A stretch of DNA of 64,000 nt from Evansella sp041820985 (GTDB lineage: Bacteria; Bacillota; Bacilli; Bacillales; Salisediminibacteriaceae), in the NCBI RefSeq assembly GCF_041820985.1, contig NZ_JBGUAU010000023.1, forward strand, positions 1 through 64,000, in the 5' to 3' direction. Of the stretch, positions 52,170 to 61,183 are shown piece after piece (position 1 is the first letter of the stretch; every line of letters begins with the position of its first letter). Below the pieces are notes generated by a model. It made no database searches. It had not been told where the DNA came from and saw only the letters and a list, made by a program, of their open reading frames with translations. A program made the position numbers and the translations under genes.

Positions 52170-54050
52170 CTACTTCAAATCAACTGGCTTTTTCCAAAAA
52201 CCAATCATTAATGCTGTTATCACTGCACCGATTAATACCGCCAACAAGTATAGTGGCCAGTTTCCAACTGCAACAAATACTACGAACAATCCACCATGAG
52301 GTGCCATCAGTGTGTTGCCGAATAACATTGCTAAACCACCAGCAACGGAAGAACCAACAATAATCGATGGGATTACACGACCAGGGTCTGCTGCTGCAAA
52401 TGGGATTGCACCCTCTGTAATAAATGACGCACCCATAATGTAGTTCGTTTTCCCTGCTTCTTTTTCTTGCTTCGTAAACTTATTTTTAAATAAAGTGGTA
52501 GCTAAAGCAATTCCAAGTGGTGGAACCATTCCACCAGCCATGATCGCCGCATGTGGAGCGAAGTTTCCTGCATCGATCATTGCAATACCAAATGTGAACG
52601 CTGCTTTGTTAATTGGACCACCCATATCTACTGCCATCATTGCACCAAGTAATAATCCAAGTAAAACGATGTTTCCAGTACCCATTCCAGATAACCAGTT
52701 TTCTAGAGTTGTATTGAACCAGCCTACAGGACCGATGATCCATTCCATCATAATATAACCAGATAAGAAGATACCAAATAACGGATAAAGTAAAATTGTT
52801 TTAATACCAGCTAACGATTGTGGCATTGATTTAAAAATAACTTTTAGTAACTCTACTAAATAACCAGCTAAGAAACCTGCAATAATACCACCTAAGAACC
52901 CTGCGCCACCAGTCGACGCAATCAAACCAGCAACCATACCAGGTGCGAAACCGGGACGATCAGCTATACTCATTGCGATAAATGCAGCAAGTACTGGGAC
53001 CATTAGATAGAACGCATTTCCGCCACCAATATCCATTAATAACTGTGCGAAAGGATGGAATTCCGGACTGTCCGGATCAAATGCTTCAACTCCAAAGAAG
53101 AAGGATATTGCGATTAAAATACCTCCACCTACAACGAATGGGAGCATGTTTGATACACCATTCATCAAGTGCTTGTAGAATCCAGATTTCTTTCTCTCTC
53201 CACTTTCACTAGTAGAGCTTCCACCCTCTCCTTGGAAAACAGGAGCAGTACCACTAATCGCTCGTTTCAATAATTCTTCCGGTTTACGAATTCCTGCAGT
53301 TACAGGTTCTTCAATTAAACGCTTTCCAGCAAATCGTTCTTTTTCTACTTTTGTGTCCGCCGCAATAATTATTGCATCTGCTTTACGAATCTCTTCATCT
53401 GTTAATCTATTTTTCACACCATCGGAACCATTCGTCTCTACCTTAATCTTAATACCAAGAGCTTTTGCCTTATCTTTAAGAGAGTCAGCAGCCATATACG
53501 TATGTGCGATTCCAGTAGGACAACCAGTTACTGCAACAACAAACTTTTCTTTCGAGTCACTCATCTTTACATCATTCTCTTCAGATGCTAATTTTTCTTT
53601 CTCTTTTTCATTGATTGCCGTTAAAACCTCTTCTTTTGAATTCGCTTTCATCAATATACGTCTGAAATCTTCGTCGATTAGTAAAGTGGACAGGCGTGAT
53701 AATGTTTGTAAATGTGCATTATTTGCTCCTTCACTTGCAGCTATCATAAAAAATAAGTGGCTAGGTTTTCCATCTAACGAATCATAATCTATTCCTTTGT
53801 GAGACCTACCAAACACAATCGTTGGATGCTTTACCGCGCTGGTTTTTGCATGAGGAATTGCAATTCCATCTCCAATCCCCGTAGTTGTTTGTTGTTCTCT
53901 TTCATGAATTGCTTCAATGAACTTACTTTTATCTTTCAAGCGCCCCGCTCTGTCTAATTCACTAGCAAGTTCTTCAATTACATCGTTTTTTGTTGACGAT
54001 CTCAAATCTAAAATCATCGTCTCCTTCAGTAATAATTCAGAAATTCTCAT
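52170..54050 (-). CDS. fruA: PTS fructose transporter subunit IIABC
   Basis: A 626-residue fused enzyme II that imports fructose as fructose 1-phosphate. The N-terminal IIA domain (1-150) has phospho-His in GIAIPHAKTS. The IIB domain (about 170-270) has phospho-Cys in AVTGCPTGIAHTYMAADSL. The IIC membrane domain (about 290-626) includes PFVVGGGILIAISFFFG. ATG at 54050 is 8 nt after AGGTGGG; the frame is open 3 codons further. Last gene of fruR-fruK-fruA. Confidence 0.96.
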   Translation of the reverse strand: MRISELLLKETMILDLRSSTKNDVIEELASELDRAGRLKDKSKFIEAIHEREQQTTTGIGDGIAIPHAKTSAVKHPTIVFGRSHKGIDYDSLDGKPSHLFFMIAASEGANNAHLQTLSRLSTLLIDEDFRRILMKANSKEEVLTAINEKEKEKLASEENDVKMSDSKEKFVVAVTGCPTGIAHTYMAADSLKDKAKALGIKIKVETNGSDGVKNRLTDEEIRKADAIIIAADTKVEKERFAGKRLIEEPVTAGIRKPEELLKRAISGTAPVFQGEGGSSTSESGERKKSGFYKHLMNGVSNMLPFVVGGGILIAISFFFGVEAFDPDSPEFHPFAQLLMDIGGGNAFYLMVPVLAAFIAMSIADRPGFAPGMVAGLIASTGGAGFLGGIIAGFLAGYLVELLKVIFKSMPQSLAGIKTILLYPLFGIFLSGYIMMEWIIGPVGWFNTTLENWLSGMGTGNIVLLGLLLGAMMAVDMGGPINKAAFTFGIAMIDAGNFAPHAAIMAGGMVPPLGIALATTLFKNKFTKQEKEAGKTNYIMGASFITEGAIPFAAADPGRVIPSIIVGSSVAGGLAMLFGNTLMAPHGGLFVVFVAVGNWPLYLLAVLIGAVITALMIGFWKKPVDLK

Positions 54051-54067
54051 TGAATACACCCACCTTT

Positions 54068-54979
54068 TTATAAATGTTTTATAGAAATTTGTTGGAGAAG
54101 CTCATTAATGTTTTTTTCTGTACAAAATCCGTCAGAAAAGGCTGTAGCACTACCTGAAGCAATTCCAAATTGAAATGCTTTCTCTATATCCTGATGTTGA
54201 TGATATGAAGCGATAAAACCAGCTACTACAGAATCACCAGCACCGACGGAATTTTTCACCGTTCCCTTTGGCACGTTACCAAATAGTACATTTTCTTCGT
54301 TGATAAGAAGTGCACCATCTCCAGCCATAGAAACAATGACATTTTGAACGCCTTGTTTCACTAGCTGTTTGCCTGATTCCACAATCTCTTCTATTGATTC
54401 GTGACTTTTTCCAAATAACTCATTTAGCTCATGATGATTTGGTTTTATTAAAAATGGTTTCGCATGTATGCTTTCAGATAGTGCATCACCACTTGTATCC
54501 AAAATTGTGTAGATGCCTTTTCCCTCAAGCTCATTCATTAGCTCAAAGTAAAAGTTTTTTGGTAAAGATTCAGGAAGGCTTCCTGCTAAAATCAAGTAAT
54601 CTCCAGCTTCGAGATGTTGAAGTTGCTCTTTTAATTTGTTTACTTGTTCTTCATGAATTATTGGCGAGCGTCCGTTTACCTCAGATTCTTGCTCGGTTCT
54701 TAATTTCACATTTATTCTTGTATCTCCATCTACCTCGATGAAGTCCGTTTCTATTTGCTCGTTTCGTAACGCGTCTTTAATGAATCTACCTGTAAAGCCA
54801 CCAACAAAACCAAAAGCTTTTGTTTTTATATTTAAGTTGTTTAAAACCCTGGAAACGTTAATTCCTTTTCCTCCTGGATTTTTCATCTCTGATGATGTTC
54901 TGTTCGTTTTCCCTAATTCAAAGTTTTCAACGGAAACAATATAATCAACAGATGGATTTAATGTAAGTGTATAAATCAT
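54068..54979 (-). CDS. fruK: 1-phosphofructokinase
   Basis: A 303-residue PfkB-family kinase that phosphorylates fructose 1-phosphate to fructose 1,6-bisphosphate. MIYTLTLNPSVDYIV is typical, GGKGINVSRVL is the first PfkB signature, and NSVGAGDSVVAGF holds the anion hole and catalytic Asp. ATG overlaps the fruR stop by 4 nt; AAGGTGG lies upstream. It lies between fruR and fruA in the standard operon order. Confidence 0.96.
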   Translation of the reverse strand: MIYTLTLNPSVDYIVSVENFELGKTNRTSSEMKNPGGKGINVSRVLNNLNIKTKAFGFVGGFTGRFIKDALRNEQIETDFIEVDGDTRINVKLRTEQESEVNGRSPIIHEEQVNKLKEQLQHLEAGDYLILAGSLPESLPKNFYFELMNELEGKGIYTILDTSGDALSESIHAKPFLIKPNHHELNELFGKSHESIEEIVESGKQLVKQGVQNVIVSMAGDGALLINEENVLFGNVPKGTVKNSVGAGDSVVAGFIASYHQHQDIEKAFQFGIASGSATAFSDGFCTEKNINELLQQISIKHL

Positions 54980-55734
54980 TTCACATCTACCACCTTTACT
55001 TCTGTCATTTTTTCATACGGCACAATGATCTCCTCTTCTACATAACTAGAGGTAATAATCGTCGCTTTTGTTAGATCCGCAATTTTCGAAAAAGTCGAAT
55101 CATCAAATTTCGAATGGTCAGCAACTACAAACGCTTTGTTTGCTCTTGTTATTGCCAATTCTTTTACATGAGCTTCTTCTGGGTCCGGTGTTGTAAAACC
55201 ATGGACCACATCCAATGCATTTGTTCCAATAAACGCTTTATCGAATTGATACATTTGTAACGATTCCATCGCGCCTCTTCCTATCATTGCATGGGTGCCA
55301 CTTTTCACTAAACCACCGACAATATAGGTTTTTATGTTGTTCTGCAATGCTATTGTTAGGATGTTTAACCCATTCGTGACAATCACGATATCTTTATCCC
55401 GCAAGTATGGAATCATTGCCTTTGTTGTCGTACCTGCATCGATAAATACGCTATCGCCTTTTTTAATCAAAGAAGCAGCATATTCCCCAATCGCTTCTTT
55501 TTCTGCATTATATTTCGTTTCTTTCTCTTCAATGGTTGGCTCTTCTATTTTGTTTGCGACTAGCTTTGCACCACCATGAATTCTCTTTAACTGTCTGCTG
55601 TTTTCTAATTCAGTCAGATCTCTTCGGATAGTAGATTCAGAAGCATTGGTAGCATCTACTAATTCCTGTATTTTCACAATTTCCTTTTCTTCTAACAATG
55701 ACAATATAAATTGTTGTCTCTCAAATGTGAGCAT
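54976..55734 (-). CDS. fruR: DeoR-family fructose operon repressor
   Basis: A 252-residue regulator. The N-terminal DeoR helix-turn-helix (residues about 6-56: LLEEKEIVKIQELVDATNA, SESTIRRDLTELE) precedes a sugar-phosphate-binding domain with FIDAGTTTKAMIPYL and GTNALDVVHGFTTPD. The effector is probably fructose 1-phosphate. ATG follows GGAGAGGG. First gene of the operon, with a promoter just upstream. Confidence 0.94.
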   Translation of the reverse strand: MLTFERQQFILSLLEEKEIVKIQELVDATNASESTIRRDLTELENSRQLKRIHGGAKLVANKIEEPTIEEKETKYNAEKEAIGEYAASLIKKGDSVFIDAGTTTKAMIPYLRDKDIVIVTNGLNILTIALQNNIKTYIVGGLVKSGTHAMIGRGAMESLQMYQFDKAFIGTNALDVVHGFTTPDPEEAHVKELAITRANKAFVVADHSKFDDSTFSKIADLTKATIITSSYVEEEIIVPYEKMTEVKVVDVK

Positions 55735-55764
55735 TTGTTATCCCTCTCCTCACTTTGTATTTTC

Positions 55765-55793
55765 AGTATAATTGTAACGCTTTCAAAAATCAA
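55765..55793 (-). promoter_or_regulatory. promoter of the fructose operon
   Basis: Minus-strand TTGATT (55788-55793), exactly 17 bp, then TATACT (55765-55770). The spacer holds TGAAAGCGTTACA, which looks like a CcpA cre site with one perfect half, but the second half is one base short. Catabolite repression is plausible. Confidence 0.7.
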
Positions 55794-55975
55794 TCATTTT
55801 CTTTCACTTTCGTTCAAAATATTTCACACCGATACACCTAAACATTCGAAAACGATCAATCCGGTGCTACTTTTTGATTATGTAAACTAAAGAAAACACA
55901 CTGTAGAACAATATTGTTGGCTGTTTTTGACTGAAAGATTCTCAATCAGGGTTGGCTGAAATAGCATCTAGTTAT

Positions 55976-56515
55976 AGCTCCCTCATACTCACGGATGCTC
56001 GCGGATTTAACCTGCGACTCCGGTAGGCGCTACCACGGTAGCGCCTACAAAGCGACCTAGTCAAAAGCTCCCTCATACTCGCGCATGCTCGCGGATTTAA
56101 CCTGCGACTCCGGTAGGCGCTACCACGGTAGCGCCTACAAAGCGACCTAGTCAAAAGCTCCCTCATACTCACGCATACTCGCGAATTTAACCTGCGACTC
56201 CGGTAGGCACTACCACGGTAGCGCCTACAAATGGACCTAGTCAAAAGCTCCCTCATACTCACGGATGCTCGCGGATTTAACCTGCGACTCTGGTAGGCGC
56301 TACCACGGTAGCGCCTACAAAGCGACCTAGTCAAAAGCTCCCTCATACTCGCGCATGCTCGCGAATTTAACCTGCGACTCCGGTAGGCGCTACCACGGTA
56401 GCGCCTACAAATGGACCTAGTCAAAAGCTCCCTCATACTCGCTCTTACTCGCGGATTTAACCTGCGACTCCGGTAGGCGCTACCACGGTAGCGCCTACAA
56501 AATGACCTAGTCAAA
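55976..56515. repeat. 90-bp tandem repeat array, 6 units, with palindrome
   Basis: Six units of exactly 90 bp with no indels. Each unit contains AGCTCCCTCATACTC, a variable 15-bp segment, ATTTAACCTGCGACTC, then a palindrome with 12-bp arms GTAGGCGCTACC and GGTAGCGCCTAC separated by AC (one unit has a single change). Because 90 is a multiple of 3, a 180-residue frame stays open on the minus strand, but it starts at a TTG with no usable ribosome site. It is probably non-coding, between the SDR gene and fruR. Confidence 0.95.
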
Positions 56516-56569
56516 ACCTCTCAAAAAAAGAGAGCCTCCACATGAGAGCCCCCTCCTCAAATCACCAGC

Positions 56570-57328
56570 CTAAAAATTCGACTTTGACTGTCCACCATCA
56601 ACGTTGAGTGTTGCGCCTACTACCCAGCTTGCTCGTTTCGAAGATAAAAAAACTACTACATCCGCAATTTCCTCTACCGTTCCAAAACGCCCTGCAGGAA
56701 TTTCATCTTTCACAAACTGCGCCATTTTTTCTGGATTCTCTTCTATCCTTCTTTGCCAGTTTCCTGTTGGGTGAAGAATGGATCCAGGGGCAACACCATT
56801 TACTCGAATACCATCTGTTATTAATTCATCAGCCAATGACTTCGTGAAGGAAATCATTGCAGCCTTTGCGCTATTATACGTGGGCTTTCCTCCTGATTCT
56901 CGTCCGAACACAGAAGAAATGTTTACAATCGCCCCCTCTTTTGCATCCTTCATATATGGAACAGCTAGCTGACTAAAGTGAACCGCCGAAAAATAGTTTA
57001 GATTCATCGCTTCCTCAAACAAGTCCAGGGAAGTTTCCATCGTTGTAGACCCATTACTTCCCCCAACATTATTAATTAAGATGTCTATACCTCCAAACGT
57101 AGAAACAAATTGTTGAAATGCTGCTTCCCGACTTGACTTCTCCAACAAATCAGCTGATATCGTCTCGACCTCTGGGAATTCACCCTTCACTTTATCTAAC
57201 GCTTCTTTCCCTCTCGCTACAACTGCTACCTTCGCACCTTCTGCTAAAAATGCTTCCGCAATTCCTTTTCCGATACCTTTTGATCCGCCAGTAACGAGTA
57301 CTCGTTTATTCTCCAATCCTAAATCCAT
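56570..57328 (-). CDS. SDR family oxidoreductase
   Basis: A 252-residue classical short-chain dehydrogenase. The NAD(P)-binding TGGSKGIGKG lies near the N-terminus, NNVGG follows the fourth strand, catalytic Ser is in NISSVFG and YNSAKAA supplies YxxxK. The C-terminus carries the usual NVDGG. ATG follows AGGAGGAGG, which lies inside the end of mutY; the two genes abut without a gap, so translation is coupled. Substrate unknown. Confidence 0.9.
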   Translation of the reverse strand: MDLGLENKRVLVTGGSKGIGKGIAEAFLAEGAKVAVVARGKEALDKVKGEFPEVETISADLLEKSSREAAFQQFVSTFGGIDILINNVGGSNGSTTMETSLDLFEEAMNLNYFSAVHFSQLAVPYMKDAKEGAIVNISSVFGRESGGKPTYNSAKAAMISFTKSLADELITDGIRVNGVAPGSILHPTGNWQRRIEENPEKMAQFVKDEIPAGRFGTVEEIADVVVFLSSKRASWVVGATLNVDGGQSKSNF

Positions 57329-58429
57329 TTACTTTCCTCCTCCTAAAACACCTACCGCAATTTTTTGATGCGAAACTGGAAAGGCATATTGATCTACATC
57401 ATTCATATCGACAAACACCATAGAGCTCTCTGAAAACTTACTTTCATCACTGATCTTAGAAAGAGATCCTACATACACATCAATTTCCCATACTATATGG
57501 GAAAAAACATGTTTTACCTTCTGGACAACATCTGGACCTATTTCCACAGTAACACCACCTTGTTTTTCCAAAAAAGCAGTAAGGTCCGTAATGCCTTGTT
57601 CATATGACTCCATATTTGGAAACTGCCAAAGCTTTGCTAGTAATCCGGAATCAGGTCGTTTCTCGATAAGTACTTGTCCTTTTTCATTCGTAATAACTAC
57701 TGCTTTCATATTTTTCCCCACTGGAGGTGTCTTCTTCTTTTTCACTGGAAGGGATTCTTGCACTCCCTCTTCACGGGCTTTGCAATGAGTCTGTACTGGA
57801 CAGATTAAACATGCAGGTGAAGTTGGAGTACAAATGGTTGCTCCTAATTCCATCATTGCCTGGTTAAAGGAGGAAGGATCTTCTTGAGAAATAATTTCTA
57901 CAACTATACTCTCAAACTTTTTCCGAGTTGAGACCTTCATAATATCGTCTTCGATGAGAAAAATTCGCGATAATACTCGCATCACATTTCCATCTACCGC
58001 AGGTGCGGGAATATTATAGGCAATACTTAAGATCGCCCCAGCCGTATATGGGCCAACACCCTTTAGCTGATGTACTTTTTCAGAGTTGTCAGGTACTTTT
58101 CCTCCATACGTTTCTTTCACTTCTTTCACCGCTTGGTGGAGGTTTCTCGCGCGAGAATAATATCCTAAACCTTCCCATGCCTTTAATACCTTCTCTTCTT
58201 CCGCGTTTGCCAAGTCTTCCACCGTTGGAAAAAGACTCATGAATCGTTCAAAATACGGAATAACAGTTGCTACCTTTGTTTGCTGTAGCATAATCTCAGA
58301 TACCCAGATTTTATATGGATCTCTTTCTCTTCTCCAAGGTAAATCACGTTTGTTTTCGTTGTACCACTCTAGAAGGTCTTGTTGAAATTCTTCGATGTTC
58401 CACTCCGTAAGTACTTCATTTGTTGACAC
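57329..58429 (-). CDS. mutY: A/G-specific adenine glycosylase MutY
   Basis: A 366-residue DNA repair enzyme that removes adenine opposite 8-oxoguanine. The HhH-GPD domain has catalytic Glu in WVSEIMLQQTKV and Asp in PAVDGNVMRVL, with the helix-hairpin-helix LKGVGPYTAGA. A [4Fe-4S] cluster motif C-x6-C-x2-C-x5-C starts at CTPTSPACLICP. The C-terminal NUDIX-like domain (about 235-360) recognises 8-oxoG. GTG start at 58429 is 8 nt after GGAGGA. It is followed without gap by the SDR gene. Confidence 0.96.
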   Translation of the reverse strand: MSTNEVLTEWNIEEFQQDLLEWYNENKRDLPWRRERDPYKIWVSEIMLQQTKVATVIPYFERFMSLFPTVEDLANAEEEKVLKAWEGLGYYSRARNLHQAVKEVKETYGGKVPDNSEKVHQLKGVGPYTAGAILSIAYNIPAPAVDGNVMRVLSRIFLIEDDIMKVSTRKKFESIVVEIISQEDPSSFNQAMMELGATICTPTSPACLICPVQTHCKAREEGVQESLPVKKKKTPPVGKNMKAVVITNEKGQVLIEKRPDSGLLAKLWQFPNMESYEQGITDLTAFLEKQGGVTVEIGPDVVQKVKHVFSHIVWEIDVYVGSLSKISDESKFSESSMVFVDMNDVDQYAFPVSHQKIAVGVLGGGK

Positions 58430-58468
58430 TTATTGGTTCCTCCTCATATGTTTAAAAAGGTGATTTTT

Positions 58469-58774
58469 CTATTTTTTCAAAAATGCCCAGCAATGTACCT
58501 TTTCAATGCCACCTGGCACATACTCGTTTAGTTTTCCAAACACAGGGTGGTCCTTGTCTTTTCTCCATTTTTTTATAGAGTTGTAATGAGACATTGTAGG
58601 AACCTTATACATTTCTACATACAAAGCTCCTTGATCGGCTGCTTTATACCACTGGAAATCAGTCACTTCATAATCCCCAACTTCTGCACCGATTTTTTCC
58701 ATCGCTTGTTCGTATTCTTTTACGAGTTCAGGCTTAATTTTATATTCCATAAAAACTTGAATTTGTTGATTCAT
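58469..58774 (-). CDS. small conserved protein, possible dimeric alpha/beta-barrel fold
   Basis: A 101-residue soluble protein beginning MNQQIQVFMEYKIKPELVKE, then a helix and strands ending KVHCWAFLKK. The pattern of a short strand, helix with EYEQAM, and ADQGALYVEMYKVPTMSHY recalls antibiotic-monooxygenase/NIPSNAP-like ferredoxin folds, but no family is certain. ATG is preceded by AAAGGAGAAT. It ends 39 nt before mutY, in the same direction, possibly the first gene of that operon. Confidence 0.6.
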   Translation of the reverse strand: MNQQIQVFMEYKIKPELVKEYEQAMEKIGAEVGDYEVTDFQWYKAADQGALYVEMYKVPTMSHYNSIKKWRKDKDHPVFGKLNEYVPGGIEKVHCWAFLKK

Positions 58775-58946
58775 TCAATATTCTCCTTTTGAAAACTATC
58801 TATTTTGGGTAATAATAAAGATATAGAAAATTGTTCACGTGTTTCGGAAATTTACGAAGCTCAAATCTAAATTACATATACAATTTACTTCTTCATTGTA
58901 TTATTGTATCAAGAAACCCCATTCTCATCATCAAGGAGTGAAGAAA

Positions 58947-59930
58947 ATGGATACAGGAACACATGTGGTGATGGGGGTCGCTATCGGAGGATTAGCAACA
59001 CTTGATCCAGTTGTTTCAAGCAACCCCGCTATGACCCAAGCAGTTATGATTGGAGCCATTGTCGGATCTCAAGCGCCAGATTTTGATACTATTTTGAAGT
59101 TAAAAAATAATGCTGTTTACATCCGAAATCATCGTGGCGTCACCCACTCTATACCATTTTTGTTTATTTGGCCAACAGCAATTACCCTTTTATTAGGATC
59201 ATTAATGCCAAATATTCAGCTATTCCACTTGTTTATGTGGACATTTTTAGCAGTGTTTTTACATGTGTTTGTCGACATCTTTAATGCTTATGGAACAAAA
59301 GCATTAGCACCAATACAAGATAAATGGATTGCATTAGGGATTATTAATATTTTTGATCCCTTCATTTTCATTGCACATATCATAGGTATTGTCATGTGGA
59401 GATTTGGATCAGACCCTGGCTGGACATTCCTTACTATGTACATTATCATAATTGGCTATTATTTATGGCGTATTTGGACCCATCGCAAAGTGTATGAAGA
59501 GTTAAAAAGAAAACATCCTGATTCCACTCATATCTTTATTTCACCTACGTTCCGTTGGAGTTCTTGGCATGTTGTAATTCGAACGAAGGAAAAAATGCAT
59601 GTTGCCAAGGTGCGAGGTTTAGACGTCCAGTATTTTGAAACATATCCATTTGAACCAATACCAGATGATGAAATCATCAATGCGGCACGTAAAGACGATG
59701 CTAACCTAAAAGCATTTCTATCTTTTTCCCCTGCCTATAGGTGGGAAGTTACAGAAGAGGATCATGGCTATACAGTAAAATTTGTTGATTTACGATATCG
59801 CAGCAAAGGACACTATCCCTTTATCGCTATCGTTCGTCTTGATTCAAACTTGAATATACTCTCTTCTTATACGGGATGGATTTATAACACAGAAACACTT
59901 CAGCGGAAATTGGAATTTATACCCACCTAA
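58947..59930 (+). CDS. yfhP: YfhP-like membrane-bound metal-dependent hydrolase
   Basis: A 327-residue protein of the YdjM/DUF457 family. MDTGTHVVMGVAIGGLATLDP starts it, QAPDFDTILK and RNHRGVTHSIPF supply the His/Asp cluster thought to bind metal, and four hydrophobic helices lie in residues about 40-175, followed by a soluble C-terminal domain. ATG at 58947 lies 7 nt after AAGGAGT; the longer frame has no such site. Next to mutY as in B. subtilis. Activity is a family prediction. Confidence 0.9.
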   Translation: MDTGTHVVMGVAIGGLATLDPVVSSNPAMTQAVMIGAIVGSQAPDFDTILKLKNNAVYIRNHRGVTHSIPFLFIWPTAITLLLGSLMPNIQLFHLFMWTFLAVFLHVFVDIFNAYGTKALAPIQDKWIALGIINIFDPFIFIAHIIGIVMWRFGSDPGWTFLTMYIIIIGYYLWRIWTHRKVYEELKRKHPDSTHIFISPTFRWSSWHVVIRTKEKMHVAKVRGLDVQYFETYPFEPIPDDEIINAARKDDANLKAFLSFSPAYRWEVTEEDHGYTVKFVDLRYRSKGHYPFIAIVRLDSNLNILSSYTGWIYNTETLQRKLEFIPT

Positions 59931-59931
59931 C

Positions 59932-59979
59932 AAAAGGGTGTCCGAAAGGTTGATTGTAACCTTTTAGACACCCTTTTCC
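59932..59979. terminator. bidirectional terminator between yfhP and yfhJ
   Basis: AAAAGGGTGTC and GACACCCTTTT with inner AAAGGTT/AACCTTT form a strong two-part stem. It sits between convergent genes and ends 4 nt before the yfhJ stop. Confidence 0.85.
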
Positions 59980-59982
59980 CTC

Positions 59983-60249
59983 TTAATGATAAAAACGTTT
60001 TTTTTCAAACAACTCACGGTATTTCGGCTTCTCTAGCAGCACTTCATGAAGCCGAGGTCCGTAGTGATCTATCCATTCTAATAAGACTTTTTCTGTCATA
60101 TCTTTCCCTTTATATTTGTGTCCAGCTTTCGCGTAAGTGGATTCAAAATCTTCCCATAAGAGTTCAATCCACGTTCTTGCTTCCGAGTAAGACATGTTGT
60201 CATTGTGCTCCAACAACCGATTTGTTAATCTTTCGAAATAATCATTCAC
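59983..60249 (-). CDS. yfhJ: YfhJ-like WVELL protein
   Basis: An 88-residue soluble helical protein of the WVELL family: SEARTWIELLWEDFESTYAKAG and KYKGKDMTEKVLLEWIDHYG are diagnostic. The frame opens 7 codons earlier at TTG, but GTG at 60249 lies 9 nt after AGGGGG and gives the standard length (88 residues). Conserved in spore-forming Bacilli; function unknown. Divergent from sspK. Confidence 0.88.
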   Translation of the reverse strand: MNDYFERLTNRLLEHNDNMSYSEARTWIELLWEDFESTYAKAGHKYKGKDMTEKVLLEWIDHYGPRLHEVLLEKPKYRELFEKKRFYH

Positions 60250-60397
60250 CTTTTTGAACCCCCTTGTCAAGAATTACAATTCATTTTATTTTGTAAGCAT
60301 CGCACACTATAAATGCTCCATTAAACTTTTTTTCGGAAAAACAGTGTGGTTTTCCATGGAAGTTTGTTACTTCCTACAATTGAAGGAGGGTATTTCA

Positions 60398-60550
60398 TTG
60401 CGAAATAAAGCAAAAGGTTTTCCACATCATAAGGACATTGATGGTGTACCACGAGCAAAGGCTCAATATGCTTCACGAAGAGCAGATGGAACCATAAATA
60501 CTCATCCAGCGGAAAGAATGCAAGCATCTTCTCATAGAGAAAATGAGTAA
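60398..60550 (+). CDS. sspK: small acid-soluble spore protein K
   Basis: A 50-residue minor SASP, residues RNKAKGFPHHKDIDGVPRAK then YASRRADGTINTHPAERM, the expected SspK pattern. It begins at TTG (60398), 7 nt after GAAGGAGGG; the frame is open further upstream without a ribosome site. It is located between yfhJ and yfhH as in B. subtilis. Expression is expected late in the forespore (family knowledge). Confidence 0.92.
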   Translation: MRNKAKGFPHHKDIDGVPRAKAQYASRRADGTINTHPAERMQASSHRENE

Positions 60551-60569
60551 GAGCTTCGATTTGTTGTGT

Positions 60570-60606
60570 GTATCAAAGGGTCATTCCGACCTTTTGATAC
60601 TTTTTA
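60570..60606 (+). terminator. terminator of sspK
   Basis: GTATCAAAGGGT and ACCTTTTGATAC pair with one mismatch over a short loop, followed by TTTTTACC. It lies 20 nt after the sspK stop. Confidence 0.85.
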
Positions 60607-60642
60607 CCTTCAAATCATCTGCTTTGCTCCAGAAGCTTTTTA

Positions 60643-60957
60643 CTACTTTTTCGATCCCAACAAGGAAATTGGCAATGCCTCTTCCTCTTGACCATTATTT
60701 CGATGCCCCCAGGCGAATACCCCGTTCATATAAACAATACGAAATGTTTCTGCTTCTGAATTCCTAATTTCATAAACATCATCTGGCTTGAATACAGATG
60801 GATCCATCATATACGCTTGTGCCATTGTAATTTTACGTTCATGCACAGCAAATTCGTTGATCATCCCCATTTGTTCGGCCTTTTGTGCTTTTACTTTTAG
60901 TTGAGCAATTTCGTCCATTAGCTCTTGGTGTGTCATTTCACTGTATTTCTTATCCAT
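60643..60957 (-). CDS. yfhH: YfhH family protein (DUF1811)
   Basis: A 104-residue soluble protein. The N-terminal helices (MTHQELMDEIAQLKVKAQ, MVINEFAVHERK-like segment) precede a beta domain with FRIVYMNGVFAWGHR. Length and position agree with B. subtilis YfhH, a DUF1811 protein with an SH3-like domain and no known role. ATG follows AGAGGGGG. Confidence 0.9.
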   Translation of the reverse strand: MDKKYSEMTHQELMDEIAQLKVKAQKAEQMGMINEFAVHERKITMAQAYMMDPSVFKPDDVYEIRNSEAETFRIVYMNGVFAWGHRNNGQEEEALPISLLGSKK

Positions 60958-61045
60958 TATGGCCCCCTCTTAAAACTTTGTAGTCCCATTTAATCATATT
61001 ATAAATGGAGAACAAATTGTGGAAAAGGAATTTGCATTTTGTTTT

Positions 61046-61167
61046 GGAAAACTTCGGGTGTTTTTCCATTTCTGCTCTCATCCCAGCTCTTAACGGAAAT
61101 TAAACGCACGTTGTTTTCCATTTCCGCTAAAACCCAATGACATATGGAAAACAAAGTACTTTTTTCC
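61046..61167. repeat. ~50-bp hairpin repeat, 3 units
   Basis: GGAAAACTTCGGG (61046), GGAAATTAAACG (61095) and GGAAAACAAAGTAC (61146) each open a short hairpin closed by TTTTCC, at steps of 49 and 51 bp. It lies between yfhH and the lactate permease gene and follows the same plan as the larger 52-bp arrays. Confidence 0.5.
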
Positions 61168-61183
61168 ACCCCTAAGAGTGTCA

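Noticed and set aside
55765..55793. Perfect cre site at the fructose promoter
   Set aside because: TGAAAGCGTTACA is one base shorter than the 14-bp consensus, so only one half-site fits; kept as a cre-like remark only.
55972..56514. 180-residue Arg-rich repeat protein on the minus strand
   Set aside because: The frame stays open only because the period is 90; it begins at a TTG with no suitably spaced ribosome site, and the conservation peak is the DNA palindrome.
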